A DNA stretch of 64,000 nt from Rossellomorea aquimaris. Its GTDB lineage: Bacteria; Bacillota; Bacilli; Bacillales; Bacillaceae_B. The translations under genes were made by a program, and so were the position numbers. This document shows, one piece after another, positions 8,111-16,362 of this stretch. Position 1 is the stretch's first letter; the number at the start of each line of letters is the position of its first letter. The stretch is from the NCBI RefSeq assembly GCF_003315075.1, contig NZ_QNRJ01000005.1:233452-297451 (forward strand), read 5' to 3'. Under the pieces are notes generated by a model. The model saw only the letters and a program-made list of their open reading frames with translations, did not search any database and was not told where the DNA came from.

Positions 8111-8680
8111 ATGACGGATTTAAAGATGTACCGAGTGGAAGAAAATGATTTAACATATCTCAAAAACGAAAACTTAGGTGGGCGTTTAAAGTGGATAAGG
8201 GAGAAAGCAAATGAATATAACAGCCCTTTATTCACGGTTTATCGACTTGCAGAAAGCATTTCAGTCGCTCAATCAACGATATCCCGTATTGAGTCGGGTA
8301 CTCAACCAAGAGTCGATCTACTCGAAAAGATTGCTGCACAATTAGGAGTCTCTATCGCTGTGTTTACTGATTCCTATTACGAAGATGGTGGAAAACCTTT
8401 TACCATTTGTGAAAAGAAAGACAGTAATTTACAAGGTTTAACAAAGAGAACCTTTAGCTTGCTCGACACTCAATATGAGGCAACCCTTTCATTATCAATA
8501 AACACACATGAAGGGCGTGACTATAAAAACATTGAAGAAACAGTTTTTCTATCCCCAATTGAACATGAGGAATTCGCTGATGAAGTGAATGCACTTATTT
8601 CAAAGGTAAGAAACAGACGAAAAAACTGGAAGACAAAACAGGCTGCTTTTGAAAAGCTGTTTAGCAGAAAGGAGGAATAG
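8111..8680 (+). CDS. XRE-family DNA-binding regulator
   Basis: The 189-residue protein has a helix-turn-helix of the XRE/Cro type at about residues 44-80 (YRLAESISVAQSTISRIESG, then LLEKIAAQLGVS). Its C-terminal half is acidic to mixed and has no recognised domain. A GGAAGTGATTTC ribosome-binding site supports the ATG at 8111. It is divergent from the Rep-like gene and followed by two small genes, so it is probably the master regulator of the element module. Its own 3' end supplies the AAAGGAGG ribosome-binding site of the next gene. Confidence 0.78.
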   Translation: MTDLKMYRVEENDLTYLKNENLGGRLKWIREKANEYNSPLFTVYRLAESISVAQSTISRIESGTQPRVDLLEKIAAQLGVSIAVFTDSYYEDGGKPFTICEKKDSNLQGLTKRTFSLLDTQYEATLSLSINTHEGRDYKNIEETVFLSPIEHEEFADEVNALISKVRNRRKNWKTKQAAFEKLFSRKEE

Positions 8681-8682
8681 AT

Positions 8683-8931
8683 ATGGCAGCAAATCAAGCA
8701 TCAAATCATACTAACAAACCAATAGCCAAAACCCCTGATACTACTCATTACCAGGGGGAATACAAAATGACTGACAATAATACAACCGAAGCTACACTTT
8801 ATGTAAATGGGAATGTTCGAAAGGATCAAACCAGTAATGAGGAAGCTTTCCTAAATCAAGTCATGCAGTTGATGTCCAAGGCTATACACGACTGGGAACA
8901 AGGAAAGGTGGCAAGGGAAAAGGATGGATAG
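8683..8931 (+). CDS. Small uncharacterised protein downstream of XRE regulator
   Basis: This frame encodes 82 residues (MAANQASNHTNKPIAKTP...). The first 28 residues are polar and disordered-looking, and the rest is acidic with a helical stretch (EEAFLNQVMQLMSKAIHDWE). A good ribosome-binding site (AAAGGAGG) lies in the end of the XRE gene. A second candidate ATG at 8767 follows CAGGGGG and would give a 54-residue product. I recognise no family. Coupling to the regulator gene suggests an accessory factor. Confidence 0.5.
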   Translation: MAANQASNHTNKPIAKTPDTTHYQGEYKMTDNNTTEATLYVNGNVRKDQTSNEEAFLNQVMQLMSKAIHDWEQGKVAREKDG

Positions 8932-9001
8932 CTATTTTTCTAGGCAGATTAGCTGAGTAAAAAATCAAACCGAAAGAGAAAGAGAACAGGAGGAAAAAAG
9001 A

Positions 9002-9379
9002 ATGGATTTAACTTTGAACTTACCTAATTGGGGAACACCAGAAATCACTGAGGACTTGGATGGTTCAATGGACTATCTCCTTTATCTACTTAATACTGTC
9101 AGATTCACTCAAGGAGAGGACAGAGAACAGCTACTTCAGGAGATTGATAAACTACATCGGTATCTTGAAAGAGTTTTAGGGAGTAACTACTCCACTTTAT
9201 TGGATTATCAGTTTGATTACTTCGGCGTTTATGGAGAGTTAAAAGAGAAGCAATGGAGGTTATCTGAACTAAGTGATGAAGAACCTCGCAATGTTGTGAA
9301 TGGCTGTAGACATACAATCGGCCCTGATGGAACTATCATTTCCATTAAACAACTTAAAGCCCCCAAAGCACCTTTTTAA
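9002..9379 (+). CDS. Uncharacterised acidic protein upstream of the recombinase
   Basis: The 125-residue acidic product (MDLTLNLPNWGTPEITEDLD...) has an AGGAGG ribosome-binding site and no membrane segment or known motif. It has helical central residues (EDREQLLQEIDKLHRYLERV) and a C-terminal stretch HTIGPDGTIISIKQLKAP. A terminator-like hairpin separates it from the recombinase gene 57 bp downstream. A role as recombination directionality factor or accessory protein can be imagined from position, but nothing in the sequence shows it. Confidence 0.5.
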   Translation: MDLTLNLPNWGTPEITEDLDGSMDYLLYLLNTVRFTQGEDREQLLQEIDKLHRYLERVLGSNYSTLLDYQFDYFGVYGELKEKQWRLSELSDEEPRNVVNGCRHTIGPDGTIISIKQLKAPKAPF

Positions 9380-9391
9380 ATCACTCTAATG

Positions 9392-9418
9392 AAGCGGCAA
9401 TAGCCGCTTTCATTTTTA
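9392..9418 (+). terminator. Terminator between the small gene and the recombinase gene
   Basis: AGCGGC and GCCGCT arms surround AATA and are followed by a T-rich run, just after the 9379 stop codon. It should reduce read-through into the recombinase gene. Confidence 0.6.
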
Positions 9419-9436
9419 TATAGGAGGTATTGAAAA

Positions 9437-11257
9437 ATGATAAAAAAGATAGATGCAGTAATATATGCACGTGTAAGTACAGAAGAACAAGCAACAGAGG
9501 GCTATAGTATTAAAGCCCAGAAGGACTTATTAAGCTCGTATGCAGAAAAACATAACCTGACAATCGTTTCGGAGTATATCGATGAAGGAAAAAGCGGAAA
9601 AAGTATAGATGGCCGCCCTCAAATGATGCGCTTATTAGAGGATGCCAAACAGAAGAAATTTGAAGCAGTTGTTGTTTACAAGCTGGACAGATTAGCTAGG
9701 AAAACACGGGATTCACTCGAAATTGTAGAAACTTTAGGTAGCCATGGCGTACAACTCATAAGTTTGTCAGAAAACATAGACACCACGACTCCTCATGGAA
9801 AGATGTTTTATACAGTATTAAGCTCATTGGCTGAAATGGAGAGGGAGCAAATTGTAGGTAGGGTTAAAATGGGAATGACCCAAAGAGCTAAGGAAGGAAA
9901 ATGGAATGGCGGACAATGCTTTGGATATGACGCTAAAGAAAAGAAGCTATTAGTAAATGAAACTGAAGCGAGAATTGTAAAAGAAATATTTGAATACGCT
10001 GATCAAGGTTTCGGTTACAAGAAGATTGTAGGTATTCTCAATCGGAAAGGATACACCACAAAGAGAGGAAACGTCTTCTCTATCGGTACATTGAAAGGGA
10101 TCTTGGATAATCCTGTTTATATCGGGCAAGTTCGCTTTAATCAATATGAGAATTGGGCAGAAAAGAGACGTTCAGGTAAAAATAAAGATGCCATTATAGT
10201 TGAAGGAGAACATGAAGCAATCATTCCTGAAGACTTATGGGAAAGGGTACAGCAGAAGCGCTCTGCTCGATCATACAAAGCTGTTCAATCAGACCAACCT
10301 TATATTCTCACCAAGCTTATTCGCTGCCCACAGTGCGGTGCTGGAATGGTGGCTGGCAAATCAAAAGGTGCAAATAAAACATATCGGTACTATAAATGCG
10401 GCACCTTTCATAATAAGGGAGCCTCTGAATGCTCTGCTAATAGTATCAATGCAGATAAGGCAGAACGTCAAGTCCTTGAGGAATTCAAACGCATTGTAAC
10501 TGAATCACAATTTCTTCAACGATTGGTCTATAAAATGAATAAAGAAAGAGAAAATGCCAAACAACCACTCATGGAAGAAAAGAAACACTTAGAATCCGAA
10601 TTAAATAAATGTGAAAGGTATATCTCCAATATCACTGACAAATTAATGAAAGACCCTGATTTGATGACTACCTTCGCTGAAAAATTAAAAGAACAACAAC
10701 AAGTCAAACTTGCTTATCAGCAGCAACTAGAAGAAACAGAAGAAAAGCTAGCAAATACAACAAGTAAACCAATAGACTTGATGGCCCTGCTTTACTTCGT
10801 AAGAAATCTCGATAGCATTTTGGATCAAGCTGATAGTGAAGAAAAGAAAGAACTCCTTCGGATGATCATTAAAGAAATAGAAATCACGCCTACGGCTCCC
10901 TCCCCAAAAGAAGGGAGACAAATAGACAAGATACATCTTCACTTTGATTTCACGCCAGCTGGTGTAAAAAAAAAGTCAAAAGACCTCATAAGGAAGATGG
11001 GAAGCTATGCTCTTGATCAGAACGTTGATTTATCTGCCTTAGATAAGCAAAATCCAACGGTTAAAGAGATAAGGGACACGTTGAAGTCCCTTTCTATTTT
11101 ACCCTCACTTATGATACGGTTCACCCCGATTAATCCGAAACGCACGATAAATCTGCTCCACCAGAATCAGCCGCATCAATTGATGGGGGAAAGTCATCTT
11201 CGAAAACGAAAGGGTCTCATTGGATCTCTTGATCACATCATCACTCAATCCAAGTGA
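9437..11257 (+). CDS. Large serine recombinase with C-terminus read from rlmH
   Basis: The 606-residue protein has the serine-recombinase catalytic domain with nucleophile Ser14 in [10 protein letters not shown] and the [11 protein letters not shown] arginine segment. A recombinase domain (about 160-270) follows, then a zinc ribbon (RCPQCGAGM at about 296 with later CGTF and ECSAN cysteines), a coiled coil (about 360-440) and a basic tail. It would cut and rejoin attP/attB sites to integrate or excise the element, as Ccr proteins do for SCC. Codons from 557 onward (position 11105) lie on the antisense strand of rlmH, so the last 50 residues come from the host target. TAGGAGG precedes the start. 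Confidence 0.9.
   Translation: MIKKIDAVIYARVSTEEQATEGYSIKAQKDLLSSYAEKHNLTIVSEYIDEGKSGKSIDGRPQMMRLLEDAKQKKFEAVVVYKLDRLARKTRDSLEIVETLGSHGVQLISLSENIDTTTPHGKMFYTVLSSLAEMEREQIVGRVKMGMTQRAKEGKWNGGQCFGYDAKEKKLLVNETEARIVKEIFEYADQGFGYKKIVGILNRKGYTTKRGNVFSIGTLKGILDNPVYIGQVRFNQYENWAEKRRSGKNKDAIIVEGEHEAIIPEDLWERVQQKRSARSYKAVQSDQPYILTKLIRCPQCGAGMVAGKSKGANKTYRYYKCGTFHNKGASECSANSINADKAERQVLEEFKRIVTESQFLQRLVYKMNKERENAKQPLMEEKKHLESELNKCERYISNITDKLMKDPDLMTTFAEKLKEQQQVKLAYQQQLEETEEKLANTTSKPIDLMALLYFVRNLDSILDQADSEEKKELLRMIIKEIEITPTAPSPKEGRQIDKIHLHFDFTPAGVKKKSKDLIRKMGSYALDQNVDLSALDKQNPTVKEIRDTLKSLSILPSLMIRFTPINPKRTINLLHQNQPHQLMGESHLRKRKGLIGSLDHIITQSK
11105..11119 (-). mobile_element. Probable attachment site at the rlmH 3' end
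   Basis: On the rlmH coding strand the gene ends CCGTATCATAAGTGA. This matches the TATCATAA(A/G)TGA core known from staphylococcal SCC attachment sites, which also lie at the last codons of rlmH. Accessory genes begin immediately beyond the stop codon, so this is taken as one att boundary. The matching copy at the other end was not found in the window and probably lies to the left of position 1. Confidence 0.65.
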
Positions 11258-11584
11258 TCCACCGATAACAAACGCCACTTTGCTTTTCCCGTACGTAGCA
11301 AGCTTGTCCAGATTATCGGCAAGGTCTTCCGATGAACGCATTTTTCCTTGGATGGCCAGGGCAATGACATGATGATCAGGAGAGATTTTAGCTAAGATCC
11401 GTTCTCCTTCTTTATTTTTCACTTGCTCCATTTCAGATTCACTCAACACTTCAGGAGCTTTTTCGTCGGCAAGCTCGACGATTTCTATCTTTGCATAAGC
11501 ACCTAAGCGCTTTACATATTCATCTATTCCTTGCTTTAAATATTTCTCTTTTAATTTACCAACCGTTACAATGGTGATATTCAC
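11105..11584 (-). CDS. rlmH: 23S rRNA pseudouridine-1915 N3-methyltransferase
   Basis: RlmH is a SPOUT-fold methyltransferase that uses S-adenosylmethionine to methylate pseudouridine 1915 in helix 69 of 23S rRNA. The 159-residue protein contains [11 protein letters not shown], the knot-forming cofactor motif, and ends [10 protein letters not shown] as in most Firmicutes. A GTG at 11584 gives the usual [17 protein letters not shown] start; a longer GTG start at 11593 adds three residues. It is the last chromosomal gene before the mobile element. Its 3' 153 bp overlap the convergent recombinase frame. It keeps an intact C-terminus despite the insertion. Confidence 0.95.
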   Translation of the reverse strand: MNITIVTVGKLKEKYLKQGIDEYVKRLGAYAKIEIVELADEKAPEVLSESEMEQVKNKEGERILAKISPDHHVIALAIQGKMRSSEDLADNLDKLATYGKSKVAFVIGGSLGLSDDVIKRSNETLSFSKMTFPHQLMRLILVEQIYRAFRINRGEPYHK

Positions 11585-11678
11585 TATCCACACTCACTTT
11601 ACAAACAATTTACAAACACGTTATCCACAGAATTTATCCACATATCCACAAAGACGATCCACATATCGTATGGGAATA

Positions 11679-11837
11679 TTAGTTCGCCACTATATATATT
11701 GCGTTATTCCCACAATATTCACAGGTTGTGGATAACTTCTTTTCTTCTGAAAGCTCTGTTAGTTGAGGCGCTACCTCATGCTCATCCACGACAATATCCA
11801 TGGCTAATTCTACATGTTCCAAGCAGCAGTAAATCAT
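11679..11837 (-). CDS. yyzF: CxxH/CxxC small protein (YyzF-like)
   Basis: This 52-residue frame, MIYCCLEHVELAMDIVVDEH through STTCEYCGNNAIYIVAN, matches the short CxxH/CxxC proteins conserved between htrA and rlmH in Bacillaceae. The pairs Cys5/His8 (C-L-E-H) and C-E-Y-C would bind a metal, probably zinc; the function is unknown. A GGAGGAAACGAC ribosome-binding site supports the start. Its 3' part contains a DnaA box (TTATCCACA read as codons Leu-Ser-Thr), so the protein and DNA signals overlap. Confidence 0.82.
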   Translation of the reverse strand: MIYCCLEHVELAMDIVVDEHEVAPQLTELSEEKKLSTTCEYCGNNAIYIVAN

Positions 11838-11907
11838 GTCGTTTCCTCCTAATCTGAATTCTGATTTTAGTGTATATACTTATCCACAGTTATCATATCA
11901 TGTAAAG

Positions 11908-11943
11908 AAAAAGCAGGAAAGGGCGCTTGGCCATCCTGCTTTT
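11908..11943 (-). terminator. htrA terminator
   Basis: AAAAGCAGGA and TCCTGCTTTT arms form a strong hairpin with T-runs on both strands, just after the htrA stop codon at 11958. Confidence 0.8.
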
Positions 11944-11957
11944 CGCTTATCCACATT

Positions 11958-13199
11958 CTATAATCGGGATTCGTCAGTGAGTTTCATGGTTACTTCTTTC
12001 TTTTCCCCGTTTCGATAGAACGTAACCTTCATTTGGTCGTTTACATCTTTTTGGTTATAAAGATGCTTTCTTAACTCAATGACATTTTCAATTTTCTCTC
12101 CGTCCAGCTCCGTAATCACATCGAGCTCTTGTAAGCCTGCCTGGGCAGCTGGAGAATTGGGAACGGTTTGTCTGATCATGACACCATAATTGATTTCTTT
12201 CGGAAGCTTCAATGTTTCCTGCTGGTGATAGGCAGAGATTTTATTCACATCCTCCAGTGTCACACCCATTGCCGGACGTTTGACCTCACCATACTGCTCA
12301 AGGTCTTCAATAATCGGCTGAGCATAGTTGATAGGGATGGCAAGTCCAATCCCTTCTACCGCACTCTGGGCGATTTTCATGGAGTTGATTCCGATTAACT
12401 GACCGGAAATATTAATGAGGGCTCCACCACTGTTCCCCGGATTGATGGCTGCATCGGTTTGCAGAACTTCTGCATTCCAATCTTCCATTCCATCCTGGTT
12501 AATATCGACCGGAATCGTTCTCTCGACACCCGAAACAACCCCCTGTGTAACGGAACCGGAAAATTGCAGTCCAAGTGGGTTACCTATCGCAATGACAGGC
12601 TCTCCCGCTTTTAGCTTGTCTGAATTTCCAAACTCGGCAATGTCGTCTTTCTTGATTTTGCTGCCATCAATTTCGATTACAGCCAGGTCTGTCCAAATAT
12701 CCGCACCACGCATTTCGGCAGGCACCTTTGTCCCGTCTGCAAGCGTCACTTCCAGCTGATCTGCTCCTTCAATCACGTGATTATTGGTCACAATATAGAC
12801 TTTATTGCCTTCCTTCTTATACATAACCCCGGATCCTGTACCCGCCTGTTGATCCTGAGTTTGTCCCTCACCCTGTCCCCAGAAGCTTTGAGATTGGATA
12901 TTCGTGATTCCTACAACAGAGTCTCCAGCTTTCTCTACGGCTTTCGTCACATCCGTCGTCACATCGACAGAAACATTTTGAGTGGCCCCATTATGATACG
13001 CATCATCCGTTTCTTTCAGGTCCTCGTCTGGTTGAATTGAATATGGTAAGATGTCAAAGTTGGTTAACTGAGGAATCGCTACAATGACCAAGATAGCTCC
13101 AAGTACCGCTCCCAATAACCCGGCAAGGAACATTCCTCCCCGGTTGCCCTTTTGCCTGCTCCGGCTTTCAGAATTATGATCCGAATCATAATATCCCAT
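11958..13199 (-). CDS. htrC: HtrA-type membrane serine protease
   Basis: This 413-residue protein has a charged N-terminus, one membrane segment (about 22-44) and a trypsin-like domain with the triad His in NNHVIEG, Asp in TDLAVIEI and Ser in PGNSGGAL. A C-terminal PDZ domain ends the protein (about 310-400). HtrA/DegP proteases degrade or refold misfolded exported proteins. It follows the walRKHIJ genes as in B. subtilis (yycK/htrC), but a terminator at 13341-13375 separates it from walJ, so it has its own promoter. The catalytic domain is expected outside the membrane. Confidence 0.93.
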   Translation of the reverse strand: MGYYDSDHNSESRSRQKGNRGGMFLAGLLGAVLGAILVIVAIPQLTNFDILPYSIQPDEDLKETDDAYHNGATQNVSVDVTTDVTKAVEKAGDSVVGITNIQSQSFWGQGEGQTQDQQAGTGSGVMYKKEGNKVYIVTNNHVIEGADQLEVTLADGTKVPAEMRGADIWTDLAVIEIDGSKIKKDDIAEFGNSDKLKAGEPVIAIGNPLGLQFSGSVTQGVVSGVERTIPVDINQDGMEDWNAEVLQTDAAINPGNSGGALINISGQLIGINSMKIAQSAVEGIGLAIPINYAQPIIEDLEQYGEVKRPAMGVTLEDVNKISAYHQQETLKLPKEINYGVMIRQTVPNSPAAQAGLQELDVITELDGEKIENVIELRKHLYNQKDVNDQMKVTFYRNGEKKEVTMKLTDESRL

Positions 13200-13340
13200 A
13201 TAACTTCATCCTTTCTACGTACTATTCCTTTTGTTATTTTATCTTTACAAGCATGATTATAGTCAGGTTAAATGAAAAAATGATGAAAAAAAGGGTAAGA
13301 ATTTCAAATTCTCACTCGATATGTAAATACTAAAGAAGAC

Positions 13341-13375
13341 AAAAAAAGGTGAAGACCTCAGCCCTCACCTTTTTC
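13341..13375 (-). terminator. walJ terminator
   Basis: AAAAGGTGA and TCACCTTTTT arms enclose a loop of about 12 bases after the walJ stop codon. This ends the long walRKHIJ transcript before htrA. Confidence 0.8.
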
Positions 13376-13413
13376 ATACCTTCAAAAGAAAAATCGTAAA
13401 CATTTGAATCGGT

Positions 13414-14208
13414 TTAAATCGCAACTAAAGGTGTTGGTACTTTAGGGTCCGTATCAAACAGGTCAATTTGTTCTCCTACTACTATTCCTTTTGACTCGAG
13501 TGTTTGCGAAACACTCATTCTGGCTAGATCTTTCATATTATTATCGAGGCTGAGATGGGCTAAATAGATTCCTTTCGTCTTATCGCCCATCACTTCACTC
13601 ATGGCAATGGCCGCATCTTCATTGGATACGTGTCCATAATCACCAAGAATCCGACGCTTGATATTCCAAGGATACCGGCACATTCGCAGCATCCCCACAT
13701 CATGATTACTCTCAAATACATACGCATCGGCATTGGAAATGATCCCTTTCATCCGATCACTTACATATCCCGTGTCCGTTACCAGGACAAGCTTTTTCTC
13801 GCCCTGGTGAAAAATATAGAACATGGGCTCTGCCGCATCATGAGAAACCCCAAAGGACTCAATGCTCATTCCTCCAAAGTGCTTGGCTGTTTCCATATCA
13901 AATGAAAATTTCTGTTCCGTGTCTATTTTCCCTACTAACCCGTCCATGGCATTCCAGGTCTTATCGTTGGCGTAAATCGGAAGCTTGTACTTTCTCGCTA
14001 ACACACCGATCCCCTTAATATGATCACTATGCTCATGAGTGACCAGAATACCCGATAAATCTTCTATCTTCCGGTCGATCCGACTGAACAACCCTTCCAT
14101 CTGTTTCCCGCTCAATCCTGCGTCGACAAGGAAGGAATGCTCCTCCGTCTCCACAAATATCGCATTTCCTGTACTGCCACTGGCAAGCACACTAAAATGC
14201 ATGGTCAT
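13414..14208 (-). CDS. walJ: Metallo-beta-lactamase-fold exonuclease-like protein WalJ (YycJ)
   Basis: The 264-residue protein has the metal-binding motif [10 protein letters not shown] near residue 60 and further His/Asp ligands ([16 protein letters not shown]). YycJ proteins of the beta-lactamase superfamily are reported to have 5' exonuclease activity and to act in DNA mismatch repair and cell-division coordination; those roles come from family knowledge. ATG 14208 has GGAG eight bases upstream. It ends the walRKHIJ operon, with its start 5 bp after the walI stop codon. Confidence 0.92.
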   Translation of the reverse strand: MTMHFSVLASGSTGNAIFVETEEHSFLVDAGLSGKQMEGLFSRIDRKIEDLSGILVTHEHSDHIKGIGVLARKYKLPIYANDKTWNAMDGLVGKIDTEQKFSFDMETAKHFGGMSIESFGVSHDAAEPMFYIFHQGEKKLVLVTDTGYVSDRMKGIISNADAYVFESNHDVGMLRMCRYPWNIKRRILGDYGHVSNEDAAIAMSEVMGDKTKGIYLAHLSLDNNMKDLARMSVSQTLESKGIVVGEQIDLFDTDPKVPTPLVAI

Positions 14209-14213
14209 AACGC

Positions 14214-15023
14214 TCACTCCAATGTTTCTTTTTCTGGTTTGGTGACTTCGAAAATCTGTCCTTCAACTGCATTAATGAATAGATCTTCCTTTTTATCACC
14301 TGATTCAACGACAAAGTGCCAGGTGGGTGCCAGGACCTGGGATTCTTCCCGTGATAAAAAAGTATAGTATCCGAGTTCAGGTGTTTTGATCGTGCTGCCC
14401 GTGCTGATCTTATGATTGGTCCACAAAACCTGAAGAGCTTGGAGAGAAGTGAGCAGGCTTTTCTTTTCCCCGCTTAATTCCTCTAAATCTTCAAGCAGTG
14501 TTTGTTTGTAAGAGACGATCTCACTTTCTTTATTTAGAATAAGAATCACTTTACCATTTGAATTGTTAAAAATCTGTCTGTCCTTGTACGTCTGATAATA
14601 AATAATCGTTTGTTCATCTTTATTATAATTCCAGAAGCTGTACTTTTCACCGCTCACGACCTGATTTTTCATAAAATCGGTTAATTCATCAGGTGAAAAC
14701 TTTTCACTGATGGAGTATGGCTCTTCTAACGTTGAATGAATCGTATTATCCGTGACGACACTGACATCTTGATTTTTCAGCTTTTCGATTTCCTTTTCCG
14801 TGAACATTTTCGTTTTGGCACTAATATAAGCTTCTTTTATTGATTCCTTTGAAAGATTTTTCGGGTAATCAATTTTATCTGTCTTTAGTTGTTCTTCAAA
14901 GGAAACTTGACTTAACGTCTCTGGATTGCTTTCAGAAACTTTGTTAATGAACAACGACATTAGAAAGATATCTAAAATAAGAAAGACAATAATAAAGATG
15001 CTCTTCGTTTTACTCCAATCCAA
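14214..15023 (-). CDS. walI: WalI (YycI), membrane regulator of WalK
   Basis: WalI and WalH form a membrane complex with the WalK kinase and modulate it. The 269-residue protein begins with a TTG codon, [20 protein letters not shown], matching B. subtilis YycI, with a single membrane anchor at residues about 6-26 and an extracytoplasmic domain. TTG 15023 is selected because AGGAGG precedes it and the N-terminus aligns with the family; the longer frame would overlap walH by another 100 bp. It overlaps the walH 3' end by 14 bp, implying translational coupling. Confidence 0.92.
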   Translation of the reverse strand: MDWSKTKSIFIIVFLILDIFLMSLFINKVSESNPETLSQVSFEEQLKTDKIDYPKNLSKESIKEAYISAKTKMFTEKEIEKLKNQDVSVVTDNTIHSTLEEPYSISEKFSPDELTDFMKNQVVSGEKYSFWNYNKDEQTIIYYQTYKDRQIFNNSNGKVILILNKESEIVSYKQTLLEDLEELSGEKKSLLTSLQALQVLWTNHKISTGSTIKTPELGYYTFLSREESQVLAPTWHFVVESGDKKEDLFINAVEGQIFEVTKPEKETLE

Positions 15024-16362
15024 TTCCGAGCCCCTCCTGTTCTTCCAAGGGTAGGCGTAACCAATTACCATCGTATTTATAGTACCAGGAAGGTTCAAAT
15101 ACAAGGAATTTTCTATTTGATTCATTCGAATCTCTTGTCATTTTATATCCGACAATGACATCTTCTACGTACTTAAGGTCGATCGTATCATCCTTTGCCA
15201 AAAGATATAAAACGGTTGATCCGGATGGCAATTGGACCTCATCTACACTTTCAAACGATAAATCATAATCCAATTTAAAGTACGGACGATTGTATTCGTT
15301 GATTGATTCTTCACCCAGAATTTGAGAAATTTCAGCCATCCCATTGTCATTAAAAACAGGATAGTTTTGCATAAACAATCGGTATACAATTTTATTCTCA
15401 AGAGGGCTGATCGAGAAAAATTGATATTGATCGGTCCAGCCGCCATGATCATTCACAAACTCCATGCTTTTTTGAAGCAGCTCTGTGGCAGATGATCCTC
15501 CATTTTTTTCTTCTGATGGATTCACGTAAGACAAAGTGTTATGTTCTTTATTCGTTTTTAATAAACTGTACACATTTGTATATTTTTCGCCCTGCTCAGT
15601 AAATCCCTTATCTACACTATTAGGATCACTAAACAGTGCTTGAACATATTCTTCGGGGGAATCAAGATCCGAATAATATCTATAGCTGATATAATCCTCA
15701 GCATTTTTAGGCAGAAAGATCGTTTTTTTATTATTTAATGGCTGCTCTATATATTCATCAAAATTATATACGGCTTTTTGAACAAAACTTTTTTCAAAAG
15801 CTTCTAAACTAGCACGGTTTACCCGGCTTTCGTATAATTTCTTTTCTCCTTCTTCATATAAAACAAAATAGACGGAACCTGTATCTGAACCGTTAGTATT
15901 CAGATCGATAATGATTCGGTCAAATGAACCGTTCAGGGTGTTTTTCTCCTCTAATTTTAACACTTGACTATAAATAGAAATGGGAACATTGTCCGGGAAA
16001 ACAATTTCTACCTTTTGCTCACCGTGTATAACAGATTTTATTTCTGACATATTATACTCTCGCGAAAGATCTTTCATATCAAATAATGTCCAGGTTCTTA
16101 ATTGTTCAATAACCTTATTGATTTCGAATTCATCTGAAGTTCCGACTGTCTTATTTCCTGAATGATAAAAAAGTTTAAACGGTTTGATTAGAATGCTATT
16201 CAGTTCATTCTCTGGTATCTTGTCACCCACAGACACATCGTACGCTTCATCGCTATTAATCGTATCGTACCCTGGTTGATACGTCCAAAGATTGAAGGTA
16301 AGAAATATGCTGATGAATACGAGCAGCGTTAGAATTATCGATTTTATTTTTTCGTAATTCAT
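15010..16362 (-). CDS. walH: WalH (YycH), membrane regulator of WalK
   Basis: This 450-residue protein has an N-terminal membrane helix (about residues 8-25, ILTLLVFISIFLTFNLW) followed by a large extracytoplasmic domain, as in YycH. It works with WalI and WalK to set WalR phosphorylation. The ATG at 16362 overlaps the walK stop codon as ATGA, so the two are coupled. A TTG two codons upstream is possible but less likely. Confidence 0.93.
   Translation of the reverse strand: MNYEKIKSIILTLLVFISIFLTFNLWTYQPGYDTINSDEAYDVSVGDKIPENELNSILIKPFKLFYHSGNKTVGTSDEFEINKVIEQLRTWTLFDMKDLSREYNMSEIKSVIHGEQKVEIVFPDNVPISIYSQVLKLEEKNTLNGSFDRIIIDLNTNGSDTGSVYFVLYEEGEKKLYESRVNRASLEAFEKSFVQKAVYNFDEYIEQPLNNKKTIFLPKNAEDYISYRYYSDLDSPEEYVQALFSDPNSVDKGFTEQGEKYTNVYSLLKTNKEHNTLSYVNPSEEKNGGSSATELLQKSMEFVNDHGGWTDQYQFFSISPLENKIVYRLFMQNYPVFNDNGMAEISQILGEESINEYNRPYFKLDYDLSFESVDEVQLPSGSTVLYLLAKDDTIDLKYVEDVIVGYKMTRDSNESNRKFLVFEPSWYYKYDGNWLRLPLEEQEGLGIGLE

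Larger units (their letters stand above)
11621..11955. promoter_or_regulatory. DnaA-box cluster around yyzF
   Basis: Exact TTATCCACA boxes lie at 11621, 11634, 11880 and 11947, with the reverse form at 11727. One-mismatch copies (ATATCCACA at 11642) are interspersed. Five perfect boxes in 335 bp, about 41 kb from dnaA, form a cluster like the DnaA-binding clusters known in B. subtilis outside oriC. They may titrate DnaA or control rlmH, yyzF and htrA. Confidence 0.75.

Noticed and set aside
10200..10499. A 99-codon frame overlapping the recombinase gene
   Set aside because: It lies fully inside the recombinase coding sequence in another frame and has no ribosome-binding site.
1..11100. A second copy of the rlmH-end att core within the accessory block
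   Set aside because: I read the block for TATCATAAGTGA and its complement and saw none. Only a partial ACTTATGA match inside the DUF4391-like gene (about 572) was noticed. The other att is probably outside the window.
12770..12790. Possible parS at AATCACGTGATTATT
   Set aside because: It is palindromic around CACGTG but lacks the TGTTNC...GAAACA arms needed for ParB binding.
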